From assembly GCA_003255025.1 (NCBI GenBank), contig QANY01008723.1, positions 1,550,001 to 1,614,000 of the forward strand: DNA of 64,000 nt. Reading direction: 5' to 3'. The DNA comes from Datisca glomerata (taxonomy: Eukaryota; Streptophyta; Magnoliopsida; Cucurbitales; Datiscaceae). The translations under genes were made by a program, and so were the position numbers. Numbering within the stretch: position 1 is the stretch's first letter; each line of letters starts with the position of its first letter. Under the pieces are notes generated by a model. That model saw only the letters and a list, made by a program, of their open reading frames with translations, had not been told where the DNA came from and did not search any database. Below, piece after piece: positions 1 to 13,584 of the stretch.

Positions 1-570
1 AGTTAGCCTTTATGTTAGGAGAAACCTTTCAATACTTTCTGAAGTATTGAGAGACTGACTACTCTTCTATATAATTTTTTGATACGTGTATAATAAATCA
101 TACTCATTATCTATCTCATCAATTAAATAAGTTAAATAATTTAAATATTTGTGTTTGATCAATAATACTCAAACAAGTTAAATAATTTTACTAATTAATT
201 AAATAAATTCATTTTTTTTCAATTTAAGAGTTACTGAACATAAAAGAGAACTAAGGCCATTATCTTTCCAAAAAATTTGGCTAACAATAGTATTTAATCC
301 TAACAATTTAAATTGAACGAGGATTCGATCGAAAAACTACATAGCAATTAAACTAATAATTAGAATACTTTTAGAATTAAATTGTATTTTTCTTTAATTT
401 TAATTTAATCAATTAATGAGATAAATGGTGAGATTGAAAAACTACAACATGTTAAAAAATAGGGTGGAATAGTACTTAATTTTCGGTGCTCCAAAATATA
501 ACAGAAGTATTTTCAGGTTAATTGCAAGTTGGAAGCACAATAAGTGTGCTGGACGACGCGTGTAATTTGG
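1..570. other. AT-rich intergenic sequence
   Basis: No open reading frame, RNA gene or recognisable transposon domain is visible. It is simple AT-rich plant intergenic DNA upstream of the RING gene promoter. Confidence 0.5.
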
Positions 571-577
571 TATAAAA
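571..577 (+). promoter_or_regulatory. TATA box of the RING-H2 gene
   Basis: TATAAAA stands about 200 bp upstream of a consensus splice donor (AAAAG|GTGAG at 779/780). That is the arrangement expected for a gene with a non-coding first exon. Transcription would start near 600. Assignment to the RING gene is an inference from position and strand. Confidence 0.45.
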
Positions 578-1946
578 CAATGTTTTGAACTCTTTGTTTA
601 TTTTGGAGGAAAAATTAAAAATAGATTATTATATTAATATAATACAGAAAAAAAATAATATCTTCAATTTCCTCACCCCTGGCCGCCTGGCCCCTTTCAT
701 CCTCTTCGTCTTTCCTTTGTTCTCTCTTAGATACTCAGATTTGATCAGAATCACTCTCTTTTCATTCGGCTTCCAAAAGGTGAGTCCTTATTTTATCTCT
801 ATTAGGGTTTTCTTTCTCTTAATCGCACTGCAGAAAATAAAATAAATATGATAGATTTCCCATCTCCATGTTGTAGATTTTTTTAGTGAGTAATAATTGG
901 GGATTAACACTCTGTTTCATAATGTTCTTACTTCCTTCCTCATAATTTGTTTTTTTTTTTTTTTGCATTTTTCTGTTTGGCTGCCGAGAAAGTTTGGATG
1001 TTAGAAGGTATTAAACTTGTCGATCTCTGGGTCACAGTTGTTGGATCGGGGTTTTTTTCCCTACTAGTCTGTAATTGTTGAAATTCCAAATTTTGGCATC
1101 GAGATTCACTTCGTCAATTCTTTTCCGTCTGATCCTTGTTGGACTTAGGGTGGTGGCTTAATTGTGTACCGAGCGTAAGAATTTGGAATACATTTAAGGT
1201 GGTGCTGTAAGAGCCCACAGAATGCAGCGAACTTGATTTGACTTGATGACATGATCATGATGCCAGTGTTCATTCATTTTTTATTACTCATTTATGGTGA
1301 TACTCCCATTTCTTTTGATGATAAATCTCTAGAAATGTTGGGAATACAAAGAATGAGATTAAACTATTTTTGGAGATGGTACTTATTTTCTTGGGTTGCT
1401 TATAAACGTTTTACCATCATTGAAGAATGACTGGTATAAGATAATTTTTACTTATAAATAATAAGGGACAACTGTTTTCTCTCTTAAGTTGTAGAATTGA
1501 GAAAAGTGTGCGTTACTACTATCAAGCTTGGAAATATTTGGATCTTTTTAAATCACAATTGAACTTGTAACCGTTACAGGTTTATAGCGCTATTGTAGAT
1601 TTCACATTTCAAGTGTAATGCAGTTTTTTTTATAGTATCAAGTAGTTGGGTGTTCATTCAGAGACGTGTCTAGTTGGTTTAAATATTTCTTTCAGTCATT
1701 TTCAACTACATTTGACAAAGTCCAAGTTTTAGCTTAGCTTGCTTAAGAAGTTTTATTTGGCTTCTTATTCTCCACGAGACCTTCCTTAAGGTTTATGACT
1801 TTTATTTACTCTTTTTACATATTCTTTCTTTTCTGAATAATAATATACTTCAGTGAATAAAAAGTTCTGAGTTGCATGTTATGGGGGTATTCTCTGTCCT
1901 TGTATGTGATGCAACTTCTGACCTGATGTATTCTCGCTTTCATTTC

Positions 1947-2510
1947 TTTTTTTTGGTCAAAGGTAAAAAGTTGTAGTAACCAAAAAATTATTACACTAGT
2001 ACAAGGGCCATACCCCATGAACTACAAACTAAAAAATAAGAATCTAATTTACATCCAAAATTCAGAGAAATAATCATCGAAGTTCAAACCTCTACTTTTA
2101 TCAAGGAAGAGAAGTATTTCTTTAACCATAAGACACATCTTTCTAGTAATCAAACAAATTTCCAAACATTTACCAGCAAATATTCTCCTAGAGCTCAGAT
2201 TCATATAATTTTTGCTACTTCCTAGAGAAGAAATCCATAAGAGAAAAGTAGGCCAGTCAATGAGGATATATCATGCCCCCCTTTCCTCATAAGAGGATGA
2301 AGGAGATGTCTAGTGAAGTCACACTCAAAAAACAGATGCACTACTGATTCATCTTCATCCATACAAAAGACATACTCACGGGCAATACCATGGCTCCAAT
2401 GAGAGACTATCTTTGGTACTAAGCCTATTGTGACGAGCTAACCAAAGGATAAAGGTACATTTTAGAATATGGCCTGAAAACCAAACAGTATTCCACCAAT
2501 CAATCTGAGG
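1947..2510 (-). mobile_element. 3' fragment of an L1-type LINE (zf-RVT region and poly-A tail)
   Basis: On the minus strand, 2505 down to about 2400 reads WWNTVWFSGHILK followed by FILWLARHNRLSTKD. This is the reverse-transcriptase zinc-binding (zf-RVT) region found after the RT of plant L1 elements. After a frameshift the reading continues with VFCMDEDESVVHLFFECDF, the conserved second half of that domain. A short A-run (T-run on + at 1947-1954) marks the 3' tail. The copy is 5'-truncated, frameshifted and dead. It lies antisense to the RING gene inside its leader intron. Family assignment rests on remembered motif similarity. Confidence 0.7.
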
Positions 2511-2514
2511 ATTT

Positions 2515-2560
2515 CATATATGCTCATATGAAAATATAATGAGCATATATTTTCATATGA
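2515..2560. repeat. Nested double palindrome
   Basis: Two overlapping perfect inverted repeats share sequence. ATATATGCTCAT (2515-2526) pairs with ATGAGCATATAT (2539-2550). The 15-base arm at 2524-2538 pairs with 2546-2560 across a 7-base spacer. The two hairpins exclude one another. The site touches the 5' edge of the LINE fragment. Confidence 0.7.
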
Positions 2561-2828
2561 TGTTGACGTGTCGTTTCTAGTTCTTAGTTCTCTGTGACCT
2601 GTAGGTCTTTGTTCCAGTAAATCGTCATTTGATGTTATGATTTTGTATTTTCTGATTTGTTTTGTTGGAGACACGAGGCAGTCTTTATTGATATCTTATA
2701 CGATTGTAAACTATCAGTCATGATGCTTAGATAGCAGTTATTCGGAGGATCCAGGGGCGGAGACTATTGGTGGTTCTATTTTCTGATTTAAATACATATA
2801 TAGAGAGAGAAAGAGAAGAGACAAGAGG

Positions 2829-3767
2829 ATGTCAAGTAGCAGAAACACCCATTGGTGTTACAGATGTAGGCGGCCTGTCAGGCTCCGTATGCGAGATTCT
2901 GTTTGCCCGGGTTGTGATGGAGGATTTGTTCAAGAACTTGATGAAATGGTCCGTAGCAGCCCACTAGATTTCTTTGGAGCGGATGGGGAAGAGTATCGCG
3001 ATTACAGGCTCGGACTTATGGAAGCTTTTTCGGATTTCATGAGACATCGGTTAGACAGAAGTGATATAAGGGGAAGGTCAGAATCAATTCCCGCGCATCA
3101 TGGTCCAGGGTTCGGTCCTTGGTTGATCTTTGGTGGCCAAATTCCTATAAGAGTAGCTGGAAATTCCGGGTTTGAGGCTTTCTTCAATGGTATTCCTGGA
3201 ATTGGCGTATCACGAGGTAATGCTGGTGACTACTTTATCGGTCCTGGACTAGAAGAATTGTTTGAGCAGCTTTCTACTAATGATCGGAGAGGCCCTCCAC
3301 CTGCAGCTAGATCCTCAATTGATGCAATGCCTACTATTAAGATTACACAAAGGCATCTCCGTTCTGATCCCCACTGTCCGGTATGCAAAGATAAATTTGA
3401 ATTGGGGTCTGAAGCTAGGCAAATGCCATGTAATCATATGTATCACACAGATTGTATTGTTCCATGGCTTGTTCAGCACAATTCATGCCCAGTTTGTCGC
3501 CAAGAACTTCCACCTCAAGGATCGGGTGGGGCGCACAGCTTGAATAGCCGAACCAGAAGTAGTAGCACTTATGGTAGTAGTGATGTTAATGGAAGGGAGA
3601 ATAACAGCAGGGGGAATCAAGGTAGACGTAATCCGTTTTCTTATTTGTGGCCATTCCGAACGTCTAGTTCTAGCTCAAACCGAAATGGCACGGCTGGAAG
3701 TAGTTCACCACCGGTGGTGCACGAGAATAATCACCAGATGGGGTATTCCGGATGGCCCTTCGATTAA
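2829..3767 (+). CDS. RING-H2 E3 ubiquitin-protein ligase, RHC1A/RING1-like
   Basis: A 312-residue protein from a single coding exon. Residues 1-35 form the plant zinc-ribbon seen at the N-terminus of RHC1A-type ligases (Cys10, Cys13, Cys26, Cys29). Residues 183-223 form a complete C3H2C3 RING: Cys183, Cys186, Cys201, His203, His206, Cys209, Cys220, Cys223. Trp213 lies in the E2-contact region. The middle part (95-150) is Gly/Phe-rich, and the tail (230-312) is Ser/Asn-rich and probably disordered. There is no signal peptide or membrane segment, so a cytosolic or nuclear enzyme that transfers ubiquitin from an E2 is expected. The ATG at 2829 is chosen because the zinc-ribbon begins at once after it. 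Length and domain order match the family. The substrate cannot be read from sequence. Confidence 0.93.
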   Translation: MSSSRNTHWCYRCRRPVRLRMRDSVCPGCDGGFVQELDEMVRSSPLDFFGADGEEYRDYRLGLMEAFSDFMRHRLDRSDIRGRSESIPAHHGPGFGPWLIFGGQIPIRVAGNSGFEAFFNGIPGIGVSRGNAGDYFIGPGLEELFEQLSTNDRRGPPPAARSSIDAMPTIKITQRHLRSDPHCPVCKDKFELGSEARQMPCNHMYHTDCIVPWLVQHNSCPVCRQELPPQGSGGAHSLNSRTRSSSTYGSSDVNGRENNSRGNQGRRNPFSYLWPFRTSSSSSNRNGTAGSSSPPVVHENNHQMGYSGWPFD

Positions 3768-4011
3768 GGTTAGTGTGCTTAGACAGAATGGCTGTACCTT
3801 TGTTGTGATGATAAATCATGTTTAAGTCAAATTTCTTGTAGAAAAAATCTGGTTAGAGACTTGCAATCTACTGGTCTGTGCAAGGGGGTGAGTGTGTTTG
3901 TGTGCAACCTTGTTCTTCCCTTCTTTTCCTTATTGTAAATGACTATTCTCCTTGGTGAATAATTGTGCCTCCCTATGTCTTTTGCATGCTTATCATTAGC
4001 CTAAAGTTGTG

Positions 4012-5279
4012 CAGGGGCGAGCCTATTTAGATGATAAAGGGGGCAATTGCCCTCTTTGTTTTCGCAGATTTGAAATCATATGACTAAATAAACGGTTAAA
4101 TTGATAGAAATGATGTGTTTGCCCCCTTAATTTAATGGAGTTATCATTATTATATACATCTAAACGAAGTGTAGAGTCAAAGTGGGACAATTCAAAATTA
4201 GAGACCAAACTAAACCTAAGGTATATTTGGTCGAGGGAAATAGAAGGTGTAATAGGAATAAGAATCTTCATTTTTTCATGTCTGGTTACTATTTTATTTC
4301 ATAGTATGGAAATCATTGTATTCGTTTGTTGGTCCTTGAGAAGTAGGAATTCGAATATAGATAAGAATGCTCATTTCATTCGTTATTCCCTATATCATTA
4401 ATTAATCCTATTATTTTCTTATTTAATCTATCTAATAATTTTATTAATTCATATTATTGTGAAAAATACAATGTAGCACTGTCGTTCTCAGCACCGATAT
4501 AAGTTGACATTTATCGTTCTCAGCACCGATATAAGTCGACGTCATATTTAACCCACTTTAGACTTTATAAGGAAAAGATAAACTATGCATTGTAATGTAT
4601 GTCGACGGTCCACGTCACACGTGTATTGACATGACGGTGGTGAGAAATATGATGTCATATAGCATTGCTCTACTTTATAGGTTTATTTCTTTATTTATTG
4701 TAAATGAGAATTATGTAGTTGATAGATATTCATTTTGAAGGATCACAACGACAACAGAACTCATTGGTTCTTGAGTTTGAGTTACAACAATCATCACAGT
4801 CATATGAGCGATCATGAATTTTTATTTTTATATCTTGTTTGGAGCAAAGTGTATTTTAACCTTACTATTATTGTTACTTTGCCCCATACCCATAAAGGGG
4901 GATTCTTTCTGGTTTAAGTTTGTTCACGATGAGTCACCTTTAATAAAAGGTTGATAATTGCCCTTTTATTTTAAGGTAATGTAAGAAATATTAATAATTA
5001 AAAACTTAAATTAGTCAAATATATAAGTTTTGCCCCTCTTAAAGTTTTTGAACTATTAACTTAATTTTCTTTTGTCCTGTTAATTTTAGTAATTAATATA
5101 ATTTATTTCTTGTTGAGTGAATTTTTTAACCTACAAATTATGAATTATTAGATGTATAGTGAGATAAATTGATCAATAATTATCACTATTTTGATTTTTA
5201 CTAAATATATAATTTTATCATCATAATTAACCTCCTTTAAAAATTTCTCCTTCGAAAATTTTTCTGGCCTTGCCCCTAG
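4012..5279. mobile_element. Degraded non-autonomous DNA transposon, possible hAT-like
   Basis: The left end reads CAGGGGCGAGCC and the right end, reverse complemented, reads CTAGGGGCAAGGCC. Ends of this CAGGGGCGGA type are common on plant hAT and similar elements. The interior is AT-rich, has no transposase, and contains a 32-bp direct duplication (TCGTTCTCAGCACCGATATA at 4482 and 4514). No clean target-site duplication could be seen. A similar end-like word (CAGGGGCGGAG) occurs at about 2752, just upstream of the RING ATG. Confidence 0.35.
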
Positions 5280-5628
5280 CTCAAGCTAAGGTTTTAATCT
5301 TTTAAATTTGTCGTTTTCTTTTATAACTGTCATTTAAATGATCAATTATATGCCATTGAGTTTTTGAAAGTACATATTTAATACATGTTTTAGTTAAATC
5401 TTTTTAAAGATATACATATTTCTGCCACTGGCATTTGGCTAGTTGGAAATTCTGCTACACACCTAGATGCCACTTCTAAGTCAATTGCTGCAGGGAAATG
5501 AGATCAAAGAACCCAAATTCTAAATAGAAAATGGCACAAAACTTGGAATCTCAACCTCAGATCCAGAATGAACAAAATAGATTGGAAAAGGGAAGTAGGC
5601 ATGCCTCAAGGAAATAAATAAAGGCCAA

Positions 5629-7790
<2,162 letters not shown>

Positions 7791-7848
7791 GGTGATTTTT
7801 GCGACGTTCTTGGATCAGAAGAGAGAACAGCCAGCACAACCGGCTCTA

Positions 7849-7856
7849 AAACCCTA
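7849..7856. promoter_or_regulatory. Telo-box (AAACCCTA) upstream of NAC-alpha
   Basis: AAACCCTA lies about 60 bp upstream of the NAC-alpha ATG, in its 5' untranslated region or core promoter. Telo-boxes are enriched near start sites of plant ribosomal-protein and translation-factor genes. A second copy (near 8235) lies in the divergent direction. Function here is inferred. Confidence 0.5.
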
Positions 7857-7901
7857 GAAATCCGACTATTTCATGTCTTGGACTTTGGTTTCGGGCATTG
7901 A

Positions 7902-10200
7902 CCGGGTTGTATTTTGGATCCTTTTCAAATGTTTATTTTGCAGAGATTTTCACCCGAAGACCCTTGAGAATTTTAAAAGAATTGATATTTAACCCCGGGG
8001 GTTTTACGCCTCTAATGTGGCTTTTTAAAGTTATTATTAAAATACGGTAATTTAAAAAATAACTAGAGAAATGGGATCACTATTCCATATGGGGATTTAT
8101 TTCTGCTGAATGCTATCAATAATGGTAATTAGAGTCTTTGAATCAATCTTATCATTGATTCTTATAAACTTTTAACATGTAACCTAAGTCATTTTCTATT
8201 TTGACATTTTTACCCTTCTCTTCTTATCATTCTTCTCAAACCCTAAAACCCAAATCAAATCCCTCCTCTCTCTCTCTCTCATCCACATGAGTTTGCCTTA
8301 AGGTTGTTCTTGCGCCAATGTTGCCACGCTTTTTGTCGCTTTAAAGCTCCCGTCGTCCTTAAATCTACCAAGAATAAGAAAAGGCGCACGATGAAGAAGA
8401 CTGAGGAAGACCATGGAGAAGCAAATATGACATCGATATTGAGGAAGACCATGGAGAAGCAAATCTGAAGACTCAAGGAGACCATTATCGAGGACGCACA
8501 TTCGTTCGAGCTAGCAACCTGAGTACTTGTTTTTCTTTCTGTTTTCTGTTTGATTTCCAGCGATGATTATACGAGAAATATCTATTTGTTCTCCTCTACT
8601 AAGCTTCCATTTTATCGGTGGCTGTGTTGTTGATCTTAATGAAATTTGCTTCTTTCTTGTCTCATTTTTCAGCTGGCTGGTCGAATTACTTGTGCTTTAA
8701 CTATTTTCCAAATTGATGAGGTTCTTATCTTTCTTACCTCTCCACTATGTAATGATGTAGGACTTACATGTTTTAGGTAGCACAAAGCGATTACAATATT
8801 TGCAGTCAAGTAGAGACCCCAGCTTTCGTTGCATTTCGTCTCGGTTCAATTGTAGCTTTGAATATATTGTTTTCTTACAAGAAACTTTTAGGAAACTTCC
8901 AACATTGTTAATATTTCTTCTTCTCTTTGATTCTACTTTTATTGTTCCGTTCAGACAATTTTGAATTTTTTGTTTTTGGGAGGACAGTCGAGCTAATTAG
9001 AAATCTCTGACATGAAATTTCAGTTCATTAGTTTTTCAACTATGATAGACATAAAGAAGAAATGTAATGATCAGAAAATTCTGTATCTGCTATATGAATA
9101 TATCATTGTTTTCTAGTACTCTGGGGATGGAATTCTGTGACCATTGAATCCTCCAGCGCCTAATCTCATTTGCATATATGAATGGTGGGATTTGCTTTAC
9201 TCCTCAAACTTACATGCTTTTGCTGCCTGTAATGCTTGAGGCAACATTTGCCAGACACATATCCAAGTAATATTTTTTAATACTCTTGTTTGTACTCTAA
9301 GAAGTTCTGAATTTACAAAAACTGGCTTTCAGAAGTGTTAGAAATGAAACATTATTATCACAACTTGAAATTGCTTGCTCCTATAAAAAAACATGAAATT
9401 GCTTGTAAAAAAGAAATCTAAAAGCATGTTAATTTGTAGCACTTAATATTTGGATTGGAAAATTTAATATCCAAATGCAAAAGAAGTAAGTTAAGTCCCC
9501 ATTATTTTAGACATTTAGCTTAGTAATCTTTTTGTGATTGTACTATTTTTGTTTCTCTTCCATTTTGAGTTTTTTAAATTATGGTATTTGTAGACCAAAT
9601 GGTGTCCTGCTCTAGGCCGTGATTATGTGATTCTGCACTTAAATTTGCATTATTGTGGTATGCTTCCTTGGATTTTGATTCAGGATTTTGTTGTTTATCT
9701 CCTTTGAAATTATGCTTAGAAAGGTATTGTTTCTTTGATTCAGGGTCTTGTTATTTATCTCCATTATTTTTTTCTTTTTTTTAGATTTTCGATATCGTCA
9801 CCAAGCATTATAATATATCTTGAAGAAATGGAAGGATCTTTATATGAAGAGTGTAGATCTGAGACGAGACACGCGTTGCAACTTGATCCCGAGGTTAAAT
9901 TGATACAACTAAAGTAGTCATTAAAAAGTATCAGGATTTGCATCTTGTTTTGCTACTTTCTGATGTAATATTTGTGTAGTGATGTATCGAAGTAGGTTTG
10001 AAATGTGTTTAGAAGGAATTTATATCGGAAGAAATATTAATTTGTAGTGGCACTTAATTTAATTTCAAATATAAGTAAAAATTGTTAATGTTTGTATTGA
10101 GAAATCGAGATTTTGAGACAAAAAGTATTATGTTACTCCACAGAGCAATCGTGCATACGATCTTCACCAAGGCCTTATCTGAATTGATGAAATGGAAGAA
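7902..10200. other. Intergenic region with no supported gene
   Basis: From about 8225 on the + strand there is a telo-box, a CT-rich stretch and a 35-bp direct duplication (GAGGAAGACCATGGAGAAGC, starting at about 8402 and 8441). This resembles a 5' untranslated region. The only following reading frame is a short one ending at 9917 (MEGSLYEECRSE...), which I cannot assign. It may be a non-coding transcript or a gene relic. Confidence 0.35.
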
Positions 10201-10249
10201 CTTCTACAATTGTGAAAATGATAAATGTAAAGCACAATTATAGAAGGTT

Positions 10250-10920
10250 AAGTGTGTGATTGAAAGTAGTTAAATGTGTGCAAATAAAGATGCTAAGTGT
10301 GTGAAAATGGACAAGTAGATAAAAATGGCTAAGTTTGTGCTTACGGATGATTAAATGTGTGAAAATGGTAAGTGTTTGAAAATGGTTAAACATGTGAAAA
10401 TAACTAAGTGTTTGATTATGTTATTTTACTAATGAATGAGATGTTTTTATTCTAAATGAGAATCTTTTTATTTTGGCTAAATGTAGTGCATAAAAATATA
10501 AATTGCATAAAAATGGTTAAGTGTGTGAAAAAAGACTAAGTGTGAAATTATTAAGTATATGAAAATGATTAAGTGAGTGAAAATGGTAGAGTACATTATA
10601 ATGGTTAAGTGTGTGAAAACGAAAGTACATAAAAATGCCTAAATTTATGAAAACGACTAAGTACATAAAAATGTACCAAGTATATGAAATGTCTAAGTGT
10701 AAGAAAATGATGAAGTGTGTGAAAATAACTAAGTGTATAAATATGACAAATTAATTTTACAAGTTAAAAATTGAGAAGTGAAGTTTATGAAAATGTGTGA
10801 AATAACCAAGTGTGTGAATGTAGCTAAGTCCATGAAAATGATCAAGTATGAAAATGATCAAGTGTATCAAATGTGAGAAAATTAGTAATATATGAAAATG
10901 TCTAAGTGTGTGACCTTTAG
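10250..10920. repeat. Degenerate word-repeat minisatellite, array 1
   Basis: The word AAGTGTGTGAAAATGG and close variants recur every 15-25 bp for about 670 bp. Many copies are diverged and spacing is irregular. Reading frames through it are spurious His/Phe/Leu-rich strings. The same words return at 12790-13290. Confidence 0.8.
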
Positions 10921-11120
10921 AGCACTTAGTTACAGACGTTTGACCCGTGCTAAGGAGGGCTCTAAATGTCGTAGCCCAATGGTGATTCGCCATATACAAA
11001 TGGCAATTCGCCTAATCATATGACGATTTTCCATATGCATACGGAGTTTGGGGCCCTCATGGTCATTTTTAGGCCCTAAACGCCATACTTACCGGTGTTT
11101 TGGCTTGTGCCCAAGTGACA
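10920..11120. repeat. GC-richer segment with AAACG/GGCCC words, copy 1
   Basis: This segment follows minisatellite array 1 and is richer in GC than its surroundings. It repeats words such as GATTCGCC, GGGCCCTAAACGCC and GTTTGGGGCCC. A related segment with many GGCCCAAACGC-like words sits in the same relative position after array 2 (13290-13560). Confidence 0.5.
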
Positions 11121-11169
11121 CGGGAATAAGATTTTTTAATTTTGGAGTTAATTTTGATAATAAAATAAG

Positions 11170-11690
11170 GTTAGATTAGATTTAAAAAATATATTTATAG
11201 GATTATAAATTAATACATAAATGGGGTAATTTTTGAAATTTTATGGGGTTATAATAATAAAATAAAATGTTAACTTTCAAATTTTAAATTTTTAGCAGAT
11301 ATGTTCGATTTAATAGTAGAATACGACTTTGGGGGTTATACATGTTCGTCAAACCTATAAATATGATTTACCGACTATCATAACATCACGACATATAATT
11401 AATTATGGTGGAAACCCATCTCGCTCGATAGTTCTCACAAAAGCACAACAATATTATCAATGCCAATTTTGTCGAGTTTATGAATAAATGTCCAATTGCT
11501 TCAAAAAAATCTTACTTAATCTAATCTAATTTCACATATAAGTGAATATCGTGAATGTTTGCATTGAGAGAATGAGTTTATTTTCTAATTTTATCGGTGA
11601 TTTGCCGATGTACGTTAATTAATTAAAAATAATAATTTTAGGGTTATGGAGGACATGACGATTAGAGCCATTTGATTGGTGAGTAGGGCC
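11170..11690. repeat. Conserved repeat block, copy A
   Basis: About 520 bp that match 13585-14120 over almost all of their length with scattered substitutions and small indels. Landmarks in order are TTTATGGGGTTATAAT, GGGGGTTATACATGTTCGTC, CATAACATCACGAC, TCTCGCTCGATA, GAGTTTATGAATAA and CAATTAGAGCCAT-like words. It is non-coding on all frames. Weaker, partial copies lie at 12000-12600. Confidence 0.75.
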
Positions 11691-11999
11691 ATTTTGATGG
11701 TGATTAGGACTACCTGTGGTGATCGCCTATCAAGGGTGGCGGTTAGGATGAGTAGTGGCGATTATAGCTCAAAGTATAGTGATTGGTCATGAAGATGTGA
11801 TTAGCACCTTCAGGATGGTGATTAATGACTTTTGAGTGACGATTGTGACATGATGAGTGGCGGTTGTAATCTTAGGGGTTCAATGAATTTGTAGTGGGGT
11901 ACAACAAATGTTGAAGTGTTCACTGAAATTGAAAAAATAATTTTCTTTAAGGTGCTCTTCTAAAATGTAATGGGGTTCCCACAAATTGAAAGGTGTTCA

Positions 12000-12600
12000 C
12001 CTCCGATCTTTGGGGGTTATACATATTCATTAAATGGTGAAAAATTATTTTACTTAATACTTATCATAAAACCATGACAACATAATCAAGGATACACTCT
12101 TATGGAGTAATAATTATAAAATCAAAGGTTAAACCGACATTGGGGGTTATACATGTTTGTCAAACCGATAAATATGATTTATCGATCATCATAACATCAT
12201 GACTTATAATCCATATATGATCATGTGGCATACATATTAATGTGTTACATATGAATCAATAAATGTAAGATATAATAGTGTGTAAAATGATAAATTTAAG
12301 ACATAATTGTATGAAAGAGAGAGAGAGATCTAGATTTTTGATCGATATATAATTGTACAACATACTTATTGATTTCGATTCTATACATGAACTGGGATTT
12401 AGAGTTAAACATGTTCGTTAAATAGTAAAAAATTATTTTACTTGATACTTGCCATAAAATCGCAACAACATAATCAAGAATATGTTCTTAAGCGTTTATG
12501 AATAAGTGTTCAATTATTTTAACAATTCATCACTTAATCCAATCTAATTTAAAATATAAGTGAAAGTACTTAATGTTCTCATTAAAAAATCGAGAATTTT
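12000..12600. repeat. Conserved repeat block, partial and rearranged copy C
   Basis: Pieces of the block of copies A and B occur here. GGGGGTTATACATGTTTGTC followed by CATAACATCATGAC lies at about 12139-12210. A second segment (12420-12560) has TTATGAATAAGTGTTCAATT and AATCCAATCTAATTT. An element with TTGATACTTGCCATAAAATC also recurs near 13000. The order is scrambled relative to A and B. Confidence 0.6.
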
Positions 12601-12789
12601 GATAACTTTGTTTGTGATTCATTGAGTATACCCTGATCAATTTTAAAAAATCAAATGTGTTCAAAAACTACCGTAAAAAGGTCCTAAACCACTGTATTGA
12701 TAAAAAACTGACAGAAATACAACCAAAATCGCCGGTAGAGGATGCATAAACCGCCACTATAGGTAAAAAATCGTTGAGTTCCATCAAAA

Positions 12790-13290
12790 CACGTACATGA
12801 AAATGGCAAAGTAGAGAAAATTTCTAAGTGCATGAAAATATGGCTAAGTGAGAAAATAAGTACGTAAAAATGACAAATGGTGAGAAAATTACTAAGTGAA
12901 TGAAAATGTTAAAAATGGCTAAGTGACAAAAAGGTACATAAAGTGGCAAAGGGTTAAAAAATTATTAAGTTAATGAAAATTTCCAAGTACGTGAAAAATA
13001 TTTTACTTGATACTTGTCATAAAATCACAACAATATAATCAAGTATACGTTCTTAAGCGTTTATGAACAAGGGTTTAATTATTTTAACAATTCATGCACT
13101 TAGCCTAAGTGTGAAAATATAGTTAAGTGCATGAGAATAACTAAGTGTATCAAAACAAATACATAAAATGACAGAGGATGAGAAAATTACTAAATGAATG
13201 AAAAATGCTACGTGCATGTGAAAAAAAAGACCAAGTGTGTCACAATGGCTAAGGGTATGAAAATGACCAAGTGTGTAAAAATAAATACTA
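12790..13290. repeat. Degenerate word-repeat minisatellite, array 2
   Basis: The same AAGTG-TGAAAATGGCTAAG words as at 10250-10920 recur here at irregular spacing. Part of the array is interrupted at about 13000-13090 by a block-derived segment. Confidence 0.7.
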
Positions 13291-13560
13291 ACCGCCACAC
13301 TAGGGCCAAACTCCATTTAAGACTAGCGTTTAGGGCATGTTGGTCGCGTTTGGGCCCCAAATGCCAGGCACACGGAGGTTTGGCCTCTGTCACTGGGATA
13401 GGGCCAAACGCCTATTACTGTGGCGTTTAGGGCCCAAACGTGTCCAGAAGGACCCAAACGCGAGTCATGGCTGGCGAATCGCCTACAATGACTTGCGTTT
13501 GGGGTCTACTGGTCGCGTTTGCGGTCCAAACGCCAGACACATGCGTTTGGTCTCAATACT
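13290..13560. repeat. GC-rich segment with CAAACGC words, copy 2
   Basis: Repeated words of the form GGCCCAAACGC and GCGTTTGGGGCC on both strands give local inverted-repeat potential. It is GC-rich against an AT-rich background. Reading frames here (for example 13337-13639 +) are explained by the repeat and show no protein features. Confidence 0.55.
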
Positions 13561-13584
13561 CCTTATTATGCTTAAAAAACCTGG

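Larger units (their letters stand above)
600..2828 (+). other. 5' leader of the RING-H2 gene: non-coding exon and long leader intron
   Basis: A pyrimidine-rich stretch from about 600 to 779 ends in a consensus donor (AAAAG|GTGAG). It is read as a non-coding first exon. The intron would run to an acceptor shortly before the ATG at 2829. Several AG sites are possible (near 2681, 2731 and 2827) and I cannot choose between them. The intron is about 2 kb and contains a LINE fragment in antisense plus a strong nested palindrome. Small ORFs inside it (for example 585-845) show no protein-like features. Confidence 0.4.

Noticed and set aside
585..845. 86-residue frame near the TATA box
   Set aside because: It crosses a consensus donor at 779/780 and has no protein-like features, so it is read as leader sequence.
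9735..9917. Short protein MEGSLYEECRSETRH...
   Set aside because: About 30 residues after the likely ATG, no recognisable family, and no supporting splice structure.
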